Under the pieces are notes generated by a model. It made no database searches. It worked only from the letters and a program-made list of their open reading frames with translations, and was not told where the DNA came from. Of a stretch of DNA of 64,000 nucleotides, positions 47,862 through 55,984 are shown in pieces. Source of the DNA: Bacteroidaceae bacterium (lineage in GTDB: Bacteria; Bacteroidota; Bacteroidia; Bacteroidales; Bacteroidaceae); assembly GCA_017448965.1 (NCBI GenBank), contig JAFSKK010000061.1, forward strand, positions 1 to 64,000. Reading direction: 5' to 3'. Every line of letters starts with the position of its first letter. Within the stretch, counting starts at the first letter, position 1. A program made the position numbers and the translations under genes.

Positions 47862-49625
47862 TTGAAAACAACTGAAAGAATTGAGGCGCTTCGTCGCCTC
47901 ATGCAGCGAGAAGGCATCCACGCCTTCATCACCCCCAGCACCGACCCTCACGCTGGCGAGTATGTGCCGGAACGATGGAAGTCGCGCCGGTGGATTAGCG
48001 GTTTCACGGGTTCGGCAGGAACAGCGGTCGTCACGACCGACCAAGCCGCCTTGTGGACCGACTCACGTTATTTCATCCAAGCCACAGAGCAACTGACCGA
48101 TACGGGCTTCGTGCTGATGAAGGAGAAGATAGAAGGCACACCCTCCATCACGGAGTGGCTATGTTCCGTTCTCCCCACAGGTAGCGTGGTGGCAGTCGAT
48201 GCGTGGGTCAACACCACCTCCGACGTGGAAAATCTGGAGAACGAACTGAAAGCCCACGGTCTCACCCTCCGCACCGACCTCGATCCATACACCGAAATCT
48301 GGGAAGACCGCCCTTCCATTCCCCAAAGCAAAGCTTTCATTCAAGGATTGGAGTTTGCGGGCGAAAGTGCAGCTTCAAAAATCCAACGTGTGCGTGAAAA
48401 GATTGGGCAGAATGCCATTGTGGTGACCAGCCTCGAAGAAGTGGCTTGGACACTCAACCTGCGTGCCGACGATGTGCTCTTTACTCCTTTCGTGCTCGGC
48501 TATGTGCTCATCACTCCTACGGACACATTATTATATATAGCCAAAGAGAAAGTCACGCCCGAAGTGGGTGACTATCTGAAAGGTGAGGGGGTGAGCATCC
48601 GCGAGTACGATGAAATCATCCCCGACCTGCAAGCCCTCGACCTGCCCGTTTATGTGCAGTCCGAAAAGACCAACTATGCGGTCTATTCAGCCATCAAGAC
48701 CCCCATCCGCAAGGAGAGCGTGGTGGAGCAGATGCTCATCTTCAAGAACGAGACAGAGATCAAGTGTTTCCGCAACGCGATGGAGAAAGATGGTGTGGCG
48801 ATGGTGAAGTGGATCAAATGGACACTCGAAAACGTTCCCAAGGGCGGTCAGACAGAACTTTCCCTCTCCAAGAAGTTGGAAGAGTTCCGTGCCGAGCAGC
48901 CCCTGTTCAAAGGCATCAGTTTCGAAAGCATCATGGGTTATGCCCATCATGGTGCCATCGTGCACTACGACCCCACACCCGAAACGGACATTCCAGTCCT
49001 TCCTGAAGGGCTCCTGCTGATAGATTCTGGCGGTCAGTACCTCGACGGCACCACCGACATCACACGCACGATTCCTCTTGGCCCTCTCACCTGGGAGATG
49101 CGGCGTGACTACACCCTCGTGCTCAAAGGTTGGATTCGTCTGGGCTCAGCAGTTTTCCCCAAGGGAACCTGCGGCACCCAACTCGACACACTCGCCCGCG
49201 AAGCCATGTGGAAATACGGCATCAATTACCTGCACGGAACGGGTCATGGTGTCGGCCAGTTCATGTCAGTTCACGAAGCCATCGACCTGCACCAGTTCCG
49301 CATGCAGTGGCGTCCCACCCCACTCCTTCCGGGCATGATTATCACCGATGAACCCGGCATCTACATCGAGGGCAGCCACGGGGTTCGCCACGAAGACACC
49401 ATGCTTGTGGTCAACGCCACCGAAGGCATCACCTTCGGCCCCTACTACACCTTCGAGCACCTCACCCTCTGCCCCATCCTCACCTCTCCCATCCTCGTGG
49501 AGATGCTCACGGAGGAAGAGCGCCAGTGGTTCAACAATTATCAGCAAACCGTCTATGACCGCCTGGCTCCCCGTCTCGACAAAGAGCACAAGGCTTGGCT
49601 CAAAGAAGTCGTCAAACCAATTTGA
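47862..49625 (+). CDS. Xaa-Pro aminopeptidase (M24B, aminopeptidase P)
   Basis: About 587-residue cytoplasmic metallopeptidase that removes N-terminal residues preceding proline. It has two creatinase-type N-terminal domains (IHAFITPSTDPHAGEYVPERWKSRRWISGFTGSAGTA) and the pita-bread catalytic domain. Metal ligands are visible: the two aspartates in LLIDSGGQYLDGTTDITRTI (near 388 and 399), the histidine in GTGHGVGQF, and the glutamates in TDEPGIYIEGSHGVRHED. The length fits the long eukaryote-like APP group. No ATG is available near the N-terminus; the best start is TTG at 47862, giving KTTERIEALRRLMQ as in homologues. Confidence 0.9.
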   Translation: MKTTERIEALRRLMQREGIHAFITPSTDPHAGEYVPERWKSRRWISGFTGSAGTAVVTTDQAALWTDSRYFIQATEQLTDTGFVLMKEKIEGTPSITEWLCSVLPTGSVVAVDAWVNTTSDVENLENELKAHGLTLRTDLDPYTEIWEDRPSIPQSKAFIQGLEFAGESAASKIQRVREKIGQNAIVVTSLEEVAWTLNLRADDVLFTPFVLGYVLITPTDTLLYIAKEKVTPEVGDYLKGEGVSIREYDEIIPDLQALDLPVYVQSEKTNYAVYSAIKTPIRKESVVEQMLIFKNETEIKCFRNAMEKDGVAMVKWIKWTLENVPKGGQTELSLSKKLEEFRAEQPLFKGISFESIMGYAHHGAIVHYDPTPETDIPVLPEGLLLIDSGGQYLDGTTDITRTIPLGPLTWEMRRDYTLVLKGWIRLGSAVFPKGTCGTQLDTLAREAMWKYGINYLHGTGHGVGQFMSVHEAIDLHQFRMQWRPTPLLPGMIITDEPGIYIEGSHGVRHEDTMLVVNATEGITFGPYYTFEHLTLCPILTSPILVEMLTEEERQWFNNYQQTVYDRLAPRLDKEHKAWLKEVVKPI

Positions 49626-49730
49626 AGTGAAAAGTGAAGAGTGAAAAATTTGCTACCGCACTTGTGCATCAACTGTTGGCGAACCATCGCGGTAGCAGAT
49701 TTTTTACTTTTCACTCTTCACTTTTCACTT
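49625..49730. repeat. Long AGTGAAAAGTGAAGAGTG-type inverted repeat
   Basis: A left arm from AAGTGAAAAGTGAAGAGTG through TTTGCTACCGC (49625-49659) pairs with a right arm from GCGGTAGCA through TTTTCACTT (49689-49730). The loop is about 29 nt. The stem is about 35 bp and nearly perfect. It starts at the stop codon of the aminopeptidase gene and ends just before the ruvA -7 box, so it may act as terminator and insulator. Confidence 0.8.
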
Positions 49731-49738
49731 TATTTTCG

Positions 49739-49746
49739 TACCTTTG
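49739..49746 (+). promoter_or_regulatory. -7 box of ruvA
   Basis: TACCTTTG, 24 bp before the ruvA ATG. No TTTG at the -33 distance (repeat arm instead). Confidence 0.55.
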
Positions 49747-49770
49747 CCTTCTCTAAACTTTAAACTTTAC

Positions 49771-50376
49771 ATGATCGAATACATCCGAGGAATCCTCGAC
49801 GAACTCACCCCCACCCAAGCCACCATCGAAGCGCATGGCGTTGGCTACCTTCTCAACATCTCTCTCAACACCTACACCGCCCTGCAAGGCAAGAGCGAGG
49901 CACGCCTCTTTGTCTATGAGTCCATCCGCGAAGACGCATGGACACTCTTCGGCTTTGCCACCAAACAGGAACGCGAACTCTTCCTCATGCTCATCAGCGT
50001 CAGCGGTGTGGGAGGCAACACAGCCCGCACGATGCTCAGCAGTTTCTCTGCCCCTGAGTTGGCAGGTCTCATCATGGAAGGCAACGAACGCATGCTGAAA
50101 ACTGTCAAGGGATTGGGTGCCAAAACTGCCCAGCGCATCATTGTGGAACTCCGCGACAAGGTCGTTTCTCTCGGCATCGCCACCACAACCCCATCGGGCG
50201 AACCCAGCAACACATCAGCCGTCCCCAACAGCGAGGTGTACAACGAAGCCTTCGAAGCCCTCAAGATGCTCGGCTTCCCACCAGCACCCGTTGCCAAGAC
50301 GGTCAAAGCCATCCTCAAGGACGAGCCTTCCGCCCCCGTCGAGAAGGTCATCAAACTCGCCCTCAAGATGCTGTAA
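49771..50376 (+). CDS. ruvA: Holliday junction branch-migration protein RuvA
   Basis: 201-residue RuvA, which binds Holliday junctions as a tetramer and recruits the RuvB motor. The OB-fold N-terminal domain ([28 protein letters not shown]) is followed by helix-hairpin-helix motifs ([20 protein letters not shown] and [20 protein letters not shown]) and the C-terminal RuvB-binding domain ([20 protein letters not shown]). The start at 49771 is fixed because the longer frame from 49744 begins inside the promoter. ruvB and ruvC are not in this window. Confidence 0.96.
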   Translation: MIEYIRGILDELTPTQATIEAHGVGYLLNISLNTYTALQGKSEARLFVYESIREDAWTLFGFATKQERELFLMLISVSGVGGNTARTMLSSFSAPELAGLIMEGNERMLKTVKGLGAKTAQRIIVELRDKVVSLGIATTTPSGEPSNTSAVPNSEVYNEAFEALKMLGFPPAPVAKTVKAILKDEPSAPVEKVIKLALKML

Positions 50377-50413
50377 ACCATCCAACAAACACCCTCTGTT
50401 TTACTCTCCTGCG

Positions 50414-50476
50414 GCAACGTCAGTTCCGTAATTACGACAACGACACAGACGTAATTACGGAACTGTCGTTGCCGTA
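50414..50476. repeat. Long near-perfect hairpin after ruvA
   Basis: Arms of about 24 bp (GGCAACGTCAGTTCCGTAAT onward at 50415-50438, its complement at 50452-50475) with one mismatch and a 13-nt loop. It shares the CGTCAGT and CGTAATTA words with the dispersed repeats at 216-455 and 18996-19245. It may serve as the ruvA terminator, though no T-tract follows. Confidence 0.75.
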
Positions 50477-50510
50477 ATTTCGTTAGTGGAACAGGTTTTT
50501 CGCAGAAGTC

Positions 50511-50592
50511 GTTCATAAGTTATGAACAATTATTCATAAGTTACGGATAATTATTCATAAGTTATGAACAAATATCCATAACTTATGAACGA
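50511..50592. repeat. Four tandem 21-bp palindromic repeats, array 2
   Basis: Unit cores at 50514, 50535, 50556 and 50577, period 21. The palindrome TTCATAAGTTATGAA differs from array 1 only at its centre base in the first and third units. The array is preceded by GCAGAAGTCG as in array 1. Confidence 0.82.
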
Positions 50593-50742
50593 CTCCTATT
50601 ACGGCAGTAAGGGGAAGGTGGCTGTGGAGCAGAGGAACAAGAGGCAGTGGAGCAACCGATTTGTTGTTCTGTGGAAAACGGGGGCAAAGAAAGACTTTTT
50701 CCCTCTTGGCTAGTGATTGTGAATGAAAAAGAGCGGAATTTA

Positions 50743-50773
50743 TTTGGAGAGAGAAAAAAATGTTGTACCTTTG
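50743..50773 (+). promoter_or_regulatory. Consensus promoter of the structured RNA
   Basis: TTTG (50743-50746), 19 bp, TACCTTTG (50766-50773): exact consensus. The predicted start of transcription is near 50780, and the first 280 nt contain no plausible start codon followed by a gene. Confidence 0.82.
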
Positions 50774-50779
50774 TATTCA

Positions 50780-51007
50780 ATCATTGGCAACAGCCTCAGC
50801 GGAGGTGCCGATGTGACATAATGAAAATAATAACAAGCGTTTGCTGTTATTCGGAATTGCTTCAAGAACCTAGGAAATTCAAGATAGTTCAACCCGAAAG
50901 AATAAGTCGCAAACGTCTGTGCGTTAAGCATGGGCGTGACTTATCTGGGTTGGCAGGCTATTCCTAGGGCCTTTGAAGCATGGATGAGAATATCGTTCAT
51001 GCTTTTT
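50780..51007 (+). ncRNA. Structured non-coding RNA or leader, about 225 nt, 6S-like in outline
   Basis: A consensus promoter leads into a series of stems and ends in an intrinsic terminator, with no gene inside. Hairpin 1 is at 50785-50810 (GGCA/TGCC and CCTC/GAGG). Hairpin 2 is AATAACA (50829-50835) with TGTTATT (50845-50851). A long irregular stem follows: TGCTTCAA (50858-50865) with TTGAAGCA (50973-50980), CCTAGGAA with TTCCTAGG (50961-50968), CAACCC with GGGTTG, and ATAAGTC with GACTTAT. A rod with a central bubble is the outline of 6S RNA, but I cannot confirm the family. It could instead be an attenuator for the restriction genes that begin 59 nt after the terminator. The outer stem and the terminator share AAGCA and exclude each other. 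Confidence 0.65.
50976..51007 (+). terminator. Intrinsic terminator of the structured RNA
   Basis: AAGCATG (50976-50982) pairs with CATGCTT (50998-51004), extended inward by GATGA/TCGTT, and TTTTT follows (51003-51007). Confidence 0.8.
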
Positions 51008-51065
51008 GTGTCCTAATAGTCTGCCTCCGAAGATAAGCAATACGCATCAATGCATAGCACAAAGA

Positions 51066-52058
51066 ATGCCAAACAAGGAATTGAGTCCTGCCTGTATCGA
51101 CATCAGGGAGGACGACCTGAGGGATATCTCACCAGAAGTGCTTGAGACGCTGCTGCGTGACCACACCACAGGGAATAACATCTTCTGGGCGACGCATGAC
51201 TATGAAGCGCTCGGCTCAGCGTATGATTACCATTCGCAGATACTGCCTGAACTGATTACAGGCGAGAATGGAATGGTCATCAGACCGCGTGTGCTGAAGT
51301 CGAAGGCTGAGCAGACAGACCGAGCCAAGGATATGGCAGAGGTGTTCACCCCTTCGTGGGTGTGCAATGCGCAGAACAATTTGGTGGACGAAGCGTGGTT
51401 TGGACGTAAGGACGTATTTAATGTGGAAAACACGACCGACCATACTTGGCAATCCAATCCCGACAAAATTGAGTTCCCCGACGGGAAAACATGGAAAGAT
51501 TATGTGAGAGCCACACGCATGGAAATGACCTGTGGTGAAGCTCCTTATCTGGTCAGCCGCTATGATGCCACCACTGGTGAACCGATTCCCCTGCAAGAGC
51601 GAATCGGTCTGCTGGACAGGAAGCTGAGGGTCATCAGCGAAAACACGGAGACAAGTGGCGACTGGCTGGATTGGGCACAGATTGCTTACATGCACACTTA
51701 TGGCTTTGAATGGCAGGGCGACAACCTGCTGCTTGCTCGCGAGGCTTTGCTATGGACATTCATCGAATATTATCAGGCAAAGTTCGGCAAGGCCCCTCTT
51801 GTGAAATCCATCAACTACATCGCCTACATCATCTCCTGGAACCTCTGGCAGATGGACGGGCTGAAAGGTGTGGTTCCTGACAGTTGCAGAGATGGTGTGA
51901 AAGAGAAAATCATGACTCTCTTTGGCGAGGAAAAACAAATAGTTCATTGTCCAGGCTGCCAGCAAGAAGACATCCGACGGCACAACGGCACCTACTGCCT
52001 GATACGCGATTGGGCGAATGACAAAAAGAAAATCCGATTTATTGACCTGATGAAATAA
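51066..52058 (+). CDS. Restriction-modification methylase subunit (motifs X and I)
   Basis: 330-residue protein resembling the small 'subunit M' that accompanies helicase-methylase proteins. AEVFTPSWVCNAQNNLVDEAW (91-111) matches the FTP motif preceding the catalytic part of Eco57I/type I-like N6-adenine methylases. EMTCGEAPYLVSRYD (153-167) looks like a divergent SAM-binding motif I, and ERIGLLDRKLRVI follows. No catalytic NPPY motif is present; that lies in the next gene, 8 bp downstream. The methylase therefore seems split between two chains. The C-terminus has CPGC and a further Cys that could bind zinc. The start is ATG 51066; the longer frame would begin in the terminator. Confidence 0.8.
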   Translation: MPNKELSPACIDIREDDLRDISPEVLETLLRDHTTGNNIFWATHDYEALGSAYDYHSQILPELITGENGMVIRPRVLKSKAEQTDRAKDMAEVFTPSWVCNAQNNLVDEAWFGRKDVFNVENTTDHTWQSNPDKIEFPDGKTWKDYVRATRMEMTCGEAPYLVSRYDATTGEPIPLQERIGLLDRKLRVISENTETSGDWLDWAQIAYMHTYGFEWQGDNLLLAREALLWTFIEYYQAKFGKAPLVKSINYIAYIISWNLWQMDGLKGVVPDSCRDGVKEKIMTLFGEEKQIVHCPGCQQEDIRRHNGTYCLIRDWANDKKKIRFIDLMK

Positions 52059-52066
52059 AAGATACT

Positions 52067-55000
52067 ATGGCAACCTTTACCTCATCCCTGAAATCCAAAC
52101 TGATTTATGTGTTTGCCATCGATGACGAACGGCATCGTGACTGTCTGAAGATTGGCGAGACCACCCTCGACGAAGATGACGGTGGCGACCTCTCGCCTAA
52201 TTCTGATTTGTTGAACCAGGCGGCACACAAGCGCATCCTGCAATATACCAAGACGGCAGGCATCGCCTATCAGCTGCTCTATACGGAAGACACCATTTTC
52301 CGCAGGAGCGGCATGATTCTCTCCTTCAACGATAAGCAGGTGCACAAGGTGCTGGAGCGTAGTGGCATCCCCAAGAAGGAGTTTGCTGGTGTGAAGGGAG
52401 CGGATGAATGGTACTGCTGTGACCTTGAGACGGTGAAGAAAGCCATCAAGGCTGTGAAGAAGGGTGAATCGAGTTTGCACGCTTCCGACATCACCCAAGG
52501 GCAGACACCTATCATCTTCCGTCCTGAACAGCGTGAGGCGATAGACAGGACAAGGACACGTTTCAAGAAAGGCAACCAGATGCTGTGGAATGCCAAGATG
52601 CGTTTCGGCAAGACCCTCTCAGCCTTGCAGGTAGTGAAGGAAGAGGAGTTCGTGCGTACCTTGATATTGACCCATCGCCCTGTGGTGGACAAGGGATGGT
52701 TTGAGGACTTCGGCAAGATATTCTACGACAGGAAGGACTATCGTTATGGTTCACGCATCAACGGGGAGGACTTTGGCTCATTGGAGAGAATGGTGGCAAA
52801 AGGACAGAAATATGTGTTCTTTGCCTCCATGCAGGATTTAAGAGGTTCAGAGACTGTAGGAGGAAAGTTTGACAAGAACGACCGTGTGTTCAGCACGCCT
52901 TGGGATTTCATCATCGTGGATGAGGCACATGAGGGCACGAAGACCGAACTGGGGCAAAATGTGCTGAAAGAGCTGACCAAGGAAAAGACCAAGGTGCTTC
53001 AACTCTCAGGCACTCCGTTCAACCTCTTCGACGACTATGCAGAAGCGGACATCTACACTTGGGATTATGTGATGGAGCAGAAGGCGAAACAGGCTTGGGC
53101 GGTGGATAATCCTTACGAGCCCAATCCATACGCTTCCCTTCCATCCATAAATATCTACACCTATGACCTAGGCAATCTGATGAGCGAGTTCGTGGAAGAT
53201 GAAAAGGCTTTTAACTTCCGTGAGTTCTTCCGAACCAAGGATGACGGCACCTTTGTTCATGACAAGGATGTGGAACGGTTTCTGGATTTGATGTGCAGGG
53301 ATGACAAGGACAGTCTCTATCCCTATTCCAACGATGAATACCGTCGCATCTTCCGGCACACACTCTGGATGGTGCCAGGCGTGAAGGCAGCCAAGGCACT
53401 TAGCGCGAAACTGCATGCGCCTGCTGTTTTTGGCTTGTTCAAGGTGGTGAATGTGGCTGGCGATGGTGATGAAGATGAGGAAAATGCCGAGGCATTGAAG
53501 ATGGTGGAAAAGGCTATTGGAGATAATCCTGATGAAACATACACCATCACCCTCTCATGTGGACGACTGACTACAGGCGTGAGCGTGAAGCCTTGGACGG
53601 GCGTGTTCATGATGGCTGGCTCGTTCAGCACTTCTGCGGCTGGATATATGCAGACCATCTTCCGTGTGCAGACACCCTACAGCCACAACGGTCGCATGAA
53701 GGAGCAATGCTATGCCTTTGACTTTGCGCCAGACAGGACGCTCCGAGTCTTGGCGGAAGCGGCAAAGGTTTCGACGAAGGCAGGCAAGCAGACGGATGGA
53801 GACAGGCAGGTGTTGGGTGACTTCCTGAACTTCTGTCCCATCATCTCCATTGAGGGCAGCCAGATGAAGCCATACGATGTGAAGACGATGATGGGTCAGC
53901 TGAAGAAGGCACAGATTGAGAAGGTGGTGCAATGTGCCTTCGAGGATGGAGCACTCTATAATGACGAGCTGCTGAAACTGACGGATGTGGAATTGGCGGC
54001 TTTCCAGCACTTGAAGGGCAAGATTGGTGCCACCAAGGCGATGGCGAAGAGTGGCGACATCGATGTGAACCAGCAAGGTTTCACCAAAGAGGAATATGCT
54101 GAGAAGGAAAAGCTGGAGAAGAAAAAGAAGAAGGATTTGACGCCTGAAGAGAAGGCACGTCTGGAGGAACTGAAAAAGAAGAAGACTCAGAGGGCTGAAG
54201 CCATCAGCATCCTGCGTGGAATCAGCATCAGAATGCCACTTCTCATTTATGGTGCAGAACTGAAGAATGAGGAGGAGGAACTGACCATCGACAACTTCAC
54301 CAACTTGGTGGATGATGTATCTTGGGAGGAGTTCATGCCTAAGGGTGTGACCAAGGAAGACTTTGAGAACTTCAAGAAGTATTACGAGGCAGACGTATTC
54401 CGTGAGGCAGGCAAGCGCATCAGGGAAATGGCAAGGGCTGCTGACAAGTTCACGATAGAAGAACGTATTGAACGACTTGCCACCATCTTCAACACTTTCC
54501 GCAATCCTGACAAGGAAACCGTCTTGACTCCTTGGCGAGTGGTGAACATGCACATGAGCGACTGCTTGGGCGGCTGGTGCTTCTATGATGAAGAGTTCAA
54601 GCAGATGCTGAATGAGCCTCGTTATGTGGACAGGGGACAAGTGACCAAAGATGTGTTCAAGATAGATGCCCATATGTTGGAGATCAATTCCAAGAGTGGT
54701 CTCTATCCTCTGTATGTTGCCTATAATATATACAGAAACAGAGTGGCTGCAACCCAAGAGAAGTATGGCGACGTGAGCCACAGCATGGCAATGATGTTGT
54801 GGGATGCCACCATCGAAGAAAACATTTTGGTGGTGTGCAAGACTCCTATGGCAAAGAGCATCACCAAGCGCACCCTTGCTGGATTCAGAAGCACAAGAGT
54901 GAACGCACAATATTATAAAGACTTAATCAAGAACATATCCGAGAAGCCAACTGCCGTTGTCAATACTTTCAAGGACGGCAAGCACTTCTGGAAAATCAAT

Positions 55001-55984
55001 AATAATGAGAATATGAAGATAGACGCAGTGGTGGGGAACCCACCGTATCAAGTGATGGATGGAGGAGGAGCTGGAACTAGTGCCATTCCTGTATACAATA
55101 AGTATTGGACGATTGCTAAAGAAATGAATCCTTTATACAATTCCATGGTTATGCCAGCACGTTGGTATTCAGGTGGAAAAGGACTTGATGATTTTAGAAT
55201 CAGCATGTTAAAAGATAAAAGAATGAAGGTACTGGTAGACTTTCCTGAATCACGAGAATGTTTCCCAAGTGCCGATATAGCAGGAGGTATATGCTACATT
55301 TTGTGGGATAAAAAATATAATGGGGATTGTTTGGTGACGACGATTTCTAATGGTATACGAACAACTTATTCACGTGACTTAAGCGAATACGATACATTTG
55401 TTCGACAAGCTAATGCAATTAATATCCTACACAAAGTAACATCCAAAAACGAGGATACGTTAAACAACTATGTTTATAGTAGAAAGCCTTTTGGACTTGA
55501 CAACCAATATACAGGCAAAGCTTCTCCTTTTAATGGCTCTATTGTTTTGTTTGGCAGTCAAGGGCTTTCATATATAAAACCAACTGAAGTTCTACAAAAT
55601 GCAGAGGCAATAGGCAAATGGAAGGTTATTGTGTCAAAAGCAAGTGCTCAAGGAGGTCGTGCTGATAAAGAAGGAAAAAGAAAGGTTCTTCCTAAAGCCG
55701 AAGTTCTCGTACCTAATAGTGCATGTACTGAGTCATACTTGTTAATCGCATGTTTTGACAACGAAGAGGAAGCGAAAAATGCCTTGAGTTACATAAAAAC
55801 TTTATTCTTCCGATTCCTTCTTTCATTAAAGGTTATTACTCAAAATATAGCAAAAGATAGTTTTGCATTTATTCCTCTCCAAGACTTCTCCAAACCTTGG
55901 ACAGATGAAGAACTCTACAAGAAATACAACTTGTCAGATGAAGAAATCGCTTTTATCGAGTCGATGATAAAACCAATGGAATAA
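52067..55984 (+). CDS. Fused nuclease-like / SF2 helicase / N6-adenine methylase restriction protein
   Basis: 1,305-residue multidomain protein. Residues 10-80 (KLIYVFAIDD, CLKIGETT, then AHKRILQY) resemble the T5orf172/GIY-YIG nuclease fold (inference). Residues 145-560 are a superfamily 2 helicase: FRPEQREAI, Walker A-like KMRFGKT (177-183), DEAH (285-288), SGTP (314-317), CGRLTTGVSVKPW (498-510) and QTIFRVQTPY (529-538). A charged linker (about 680-720) and a helical region follow. NPPYQV at 991-996 is the methylase catalytic motif IV of Eco57I type. The last 300 residues should hold the target-recognition region. DNA from about 54900 to the end is clearly more A/T-rich than the first part, as if the specificity end had been replaced. 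The 3' end overlaps a convergent toxin gene. Confidence 0.83.
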   Translation: MATFTSSLKSKLIYVFAIDDERHRDCLKIGETTLDEDDGGDLSPNSDLLNQAAHKRILQYTKTAGIAYQLLYTEDTIFRRSGMILSFNDKQVHKVLERSGIPKKEFAGVKGADEWYCCDLETVKKAIKAVKKGESSLHASDITQGQTPIIFRPEQREAIDRTRTRFKKGNQMLWNAKMRFGKTLSALQVVKEEEFVRTLILTHRPVVDKGWFEDFGKIFYDRKDYRYGSRINGEDFGSLERMVAKGQKYVFFASMQDLRGSETVGGKFDKNDRVFSTPWDFIIVDEAHEGTKTELGQNVLKELTKEKTKVLQLSGTPFNLFDDYAEADIYTWDYVMEQKAKQAWAVDNPYEPNPYASLPSINIYTYDLGNLMSEFVEDEKAFNFREFFRTKDDGTFVHDKDVERFLDLMCRDDKDSLYPYSNDEYRRIFRHTLWMVPGVKAAKALSAKLHAPAVFGLFKVVNVAGDGDEDEENAEALKMVEKAIGDNPDETYTITLSCGRLTTGVSVKPWTGVFMMAGSFSTSAAGYMQTIFRVQTPYSHNGRMKEQCYAFDFAPDRTLRVLAEAAKVSTKAGKQTDGDRQVLGDFLNFCPIISIEGSQMKPYDVKTMMGQLKKAQIEKVVQCAFEDGALYNDELLKLTDVELAAFQHLKGKIGATKAMAKSGDIDVNQQGFTKEEYAEKEKLEKKKKKDLTPEEKARLEELKKKKTQRAEAISILRGISIRMPLLIYGAELKNEEEELTIDNFTNLVDDVSWEEFMPKGVTKEDFENFKKYYEADVFREAGKRIREMARAADKFTIEERIERLATIFNTFRNPDKETVLTPWRVVNMHMSDCLGGWCFYDEEFKQMLNEPRYVDRGQVTKDVFKIDAHMLEINSKSGLYPLYVAYNIYRNRVAATQEKYGDVSHSMAMMLWDATIEENILVVCKTPMAKSITKRTLAGFRSTRVNAQYYKDLIKNISEKPTAVVNTFKDGKHFWKINNNENMKIDAVVGNPPYQVMDGGGAGTSAIPVYNKYWTIAKEMNPLYNSMVMPARWYSGGKGLDDFRISMLKDKRMKVLVDFPESRECFPSADIAGGICYILWDKKYNGDCLVTTISNGIRTTYSRDLSEYDTFVRQANAINILHKVTSKNEDTLNNYVYSRKPFGLDNQYTGKASPFNGSIVLFGSQGLSYIKPTEVLQNAEAIGKWKVIVSKASAQGGRADKEGKRKVLPKAEVLVPNSACTESYLLIACFDNEEEAKNALSYIKTLFFRFLLSLKVITQNIAKDSFAFIPLQDFSKPWTDEELYKKYNLSDEEIAFIESMIKPME

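Noticed and set aside
30630..50592. Regular 21-bp repeats as possible CRISPR arrays
   Set aside because: Units are contiguous, without variable spacers, and no cas genes are in the window.
50780..51007. The RNA as RNase P, tmRNA, SRP RNA, cobalamin or TPP riboswitch, or a group II intron
   Set aside because: None of the conserved cores of these families (for example the tmRNA tRNA-like ends, intron domain V, or riboswitch core boxes) can be found; only a 6S-like outline remains possible.
53555..54910. Long (451-codon) minus-strand frame opposite the restriction gene
   Set aside because: It is a mirror of the plus-strand gene with no recognisable domain; the sense frame has full helicase and methylase motifs.
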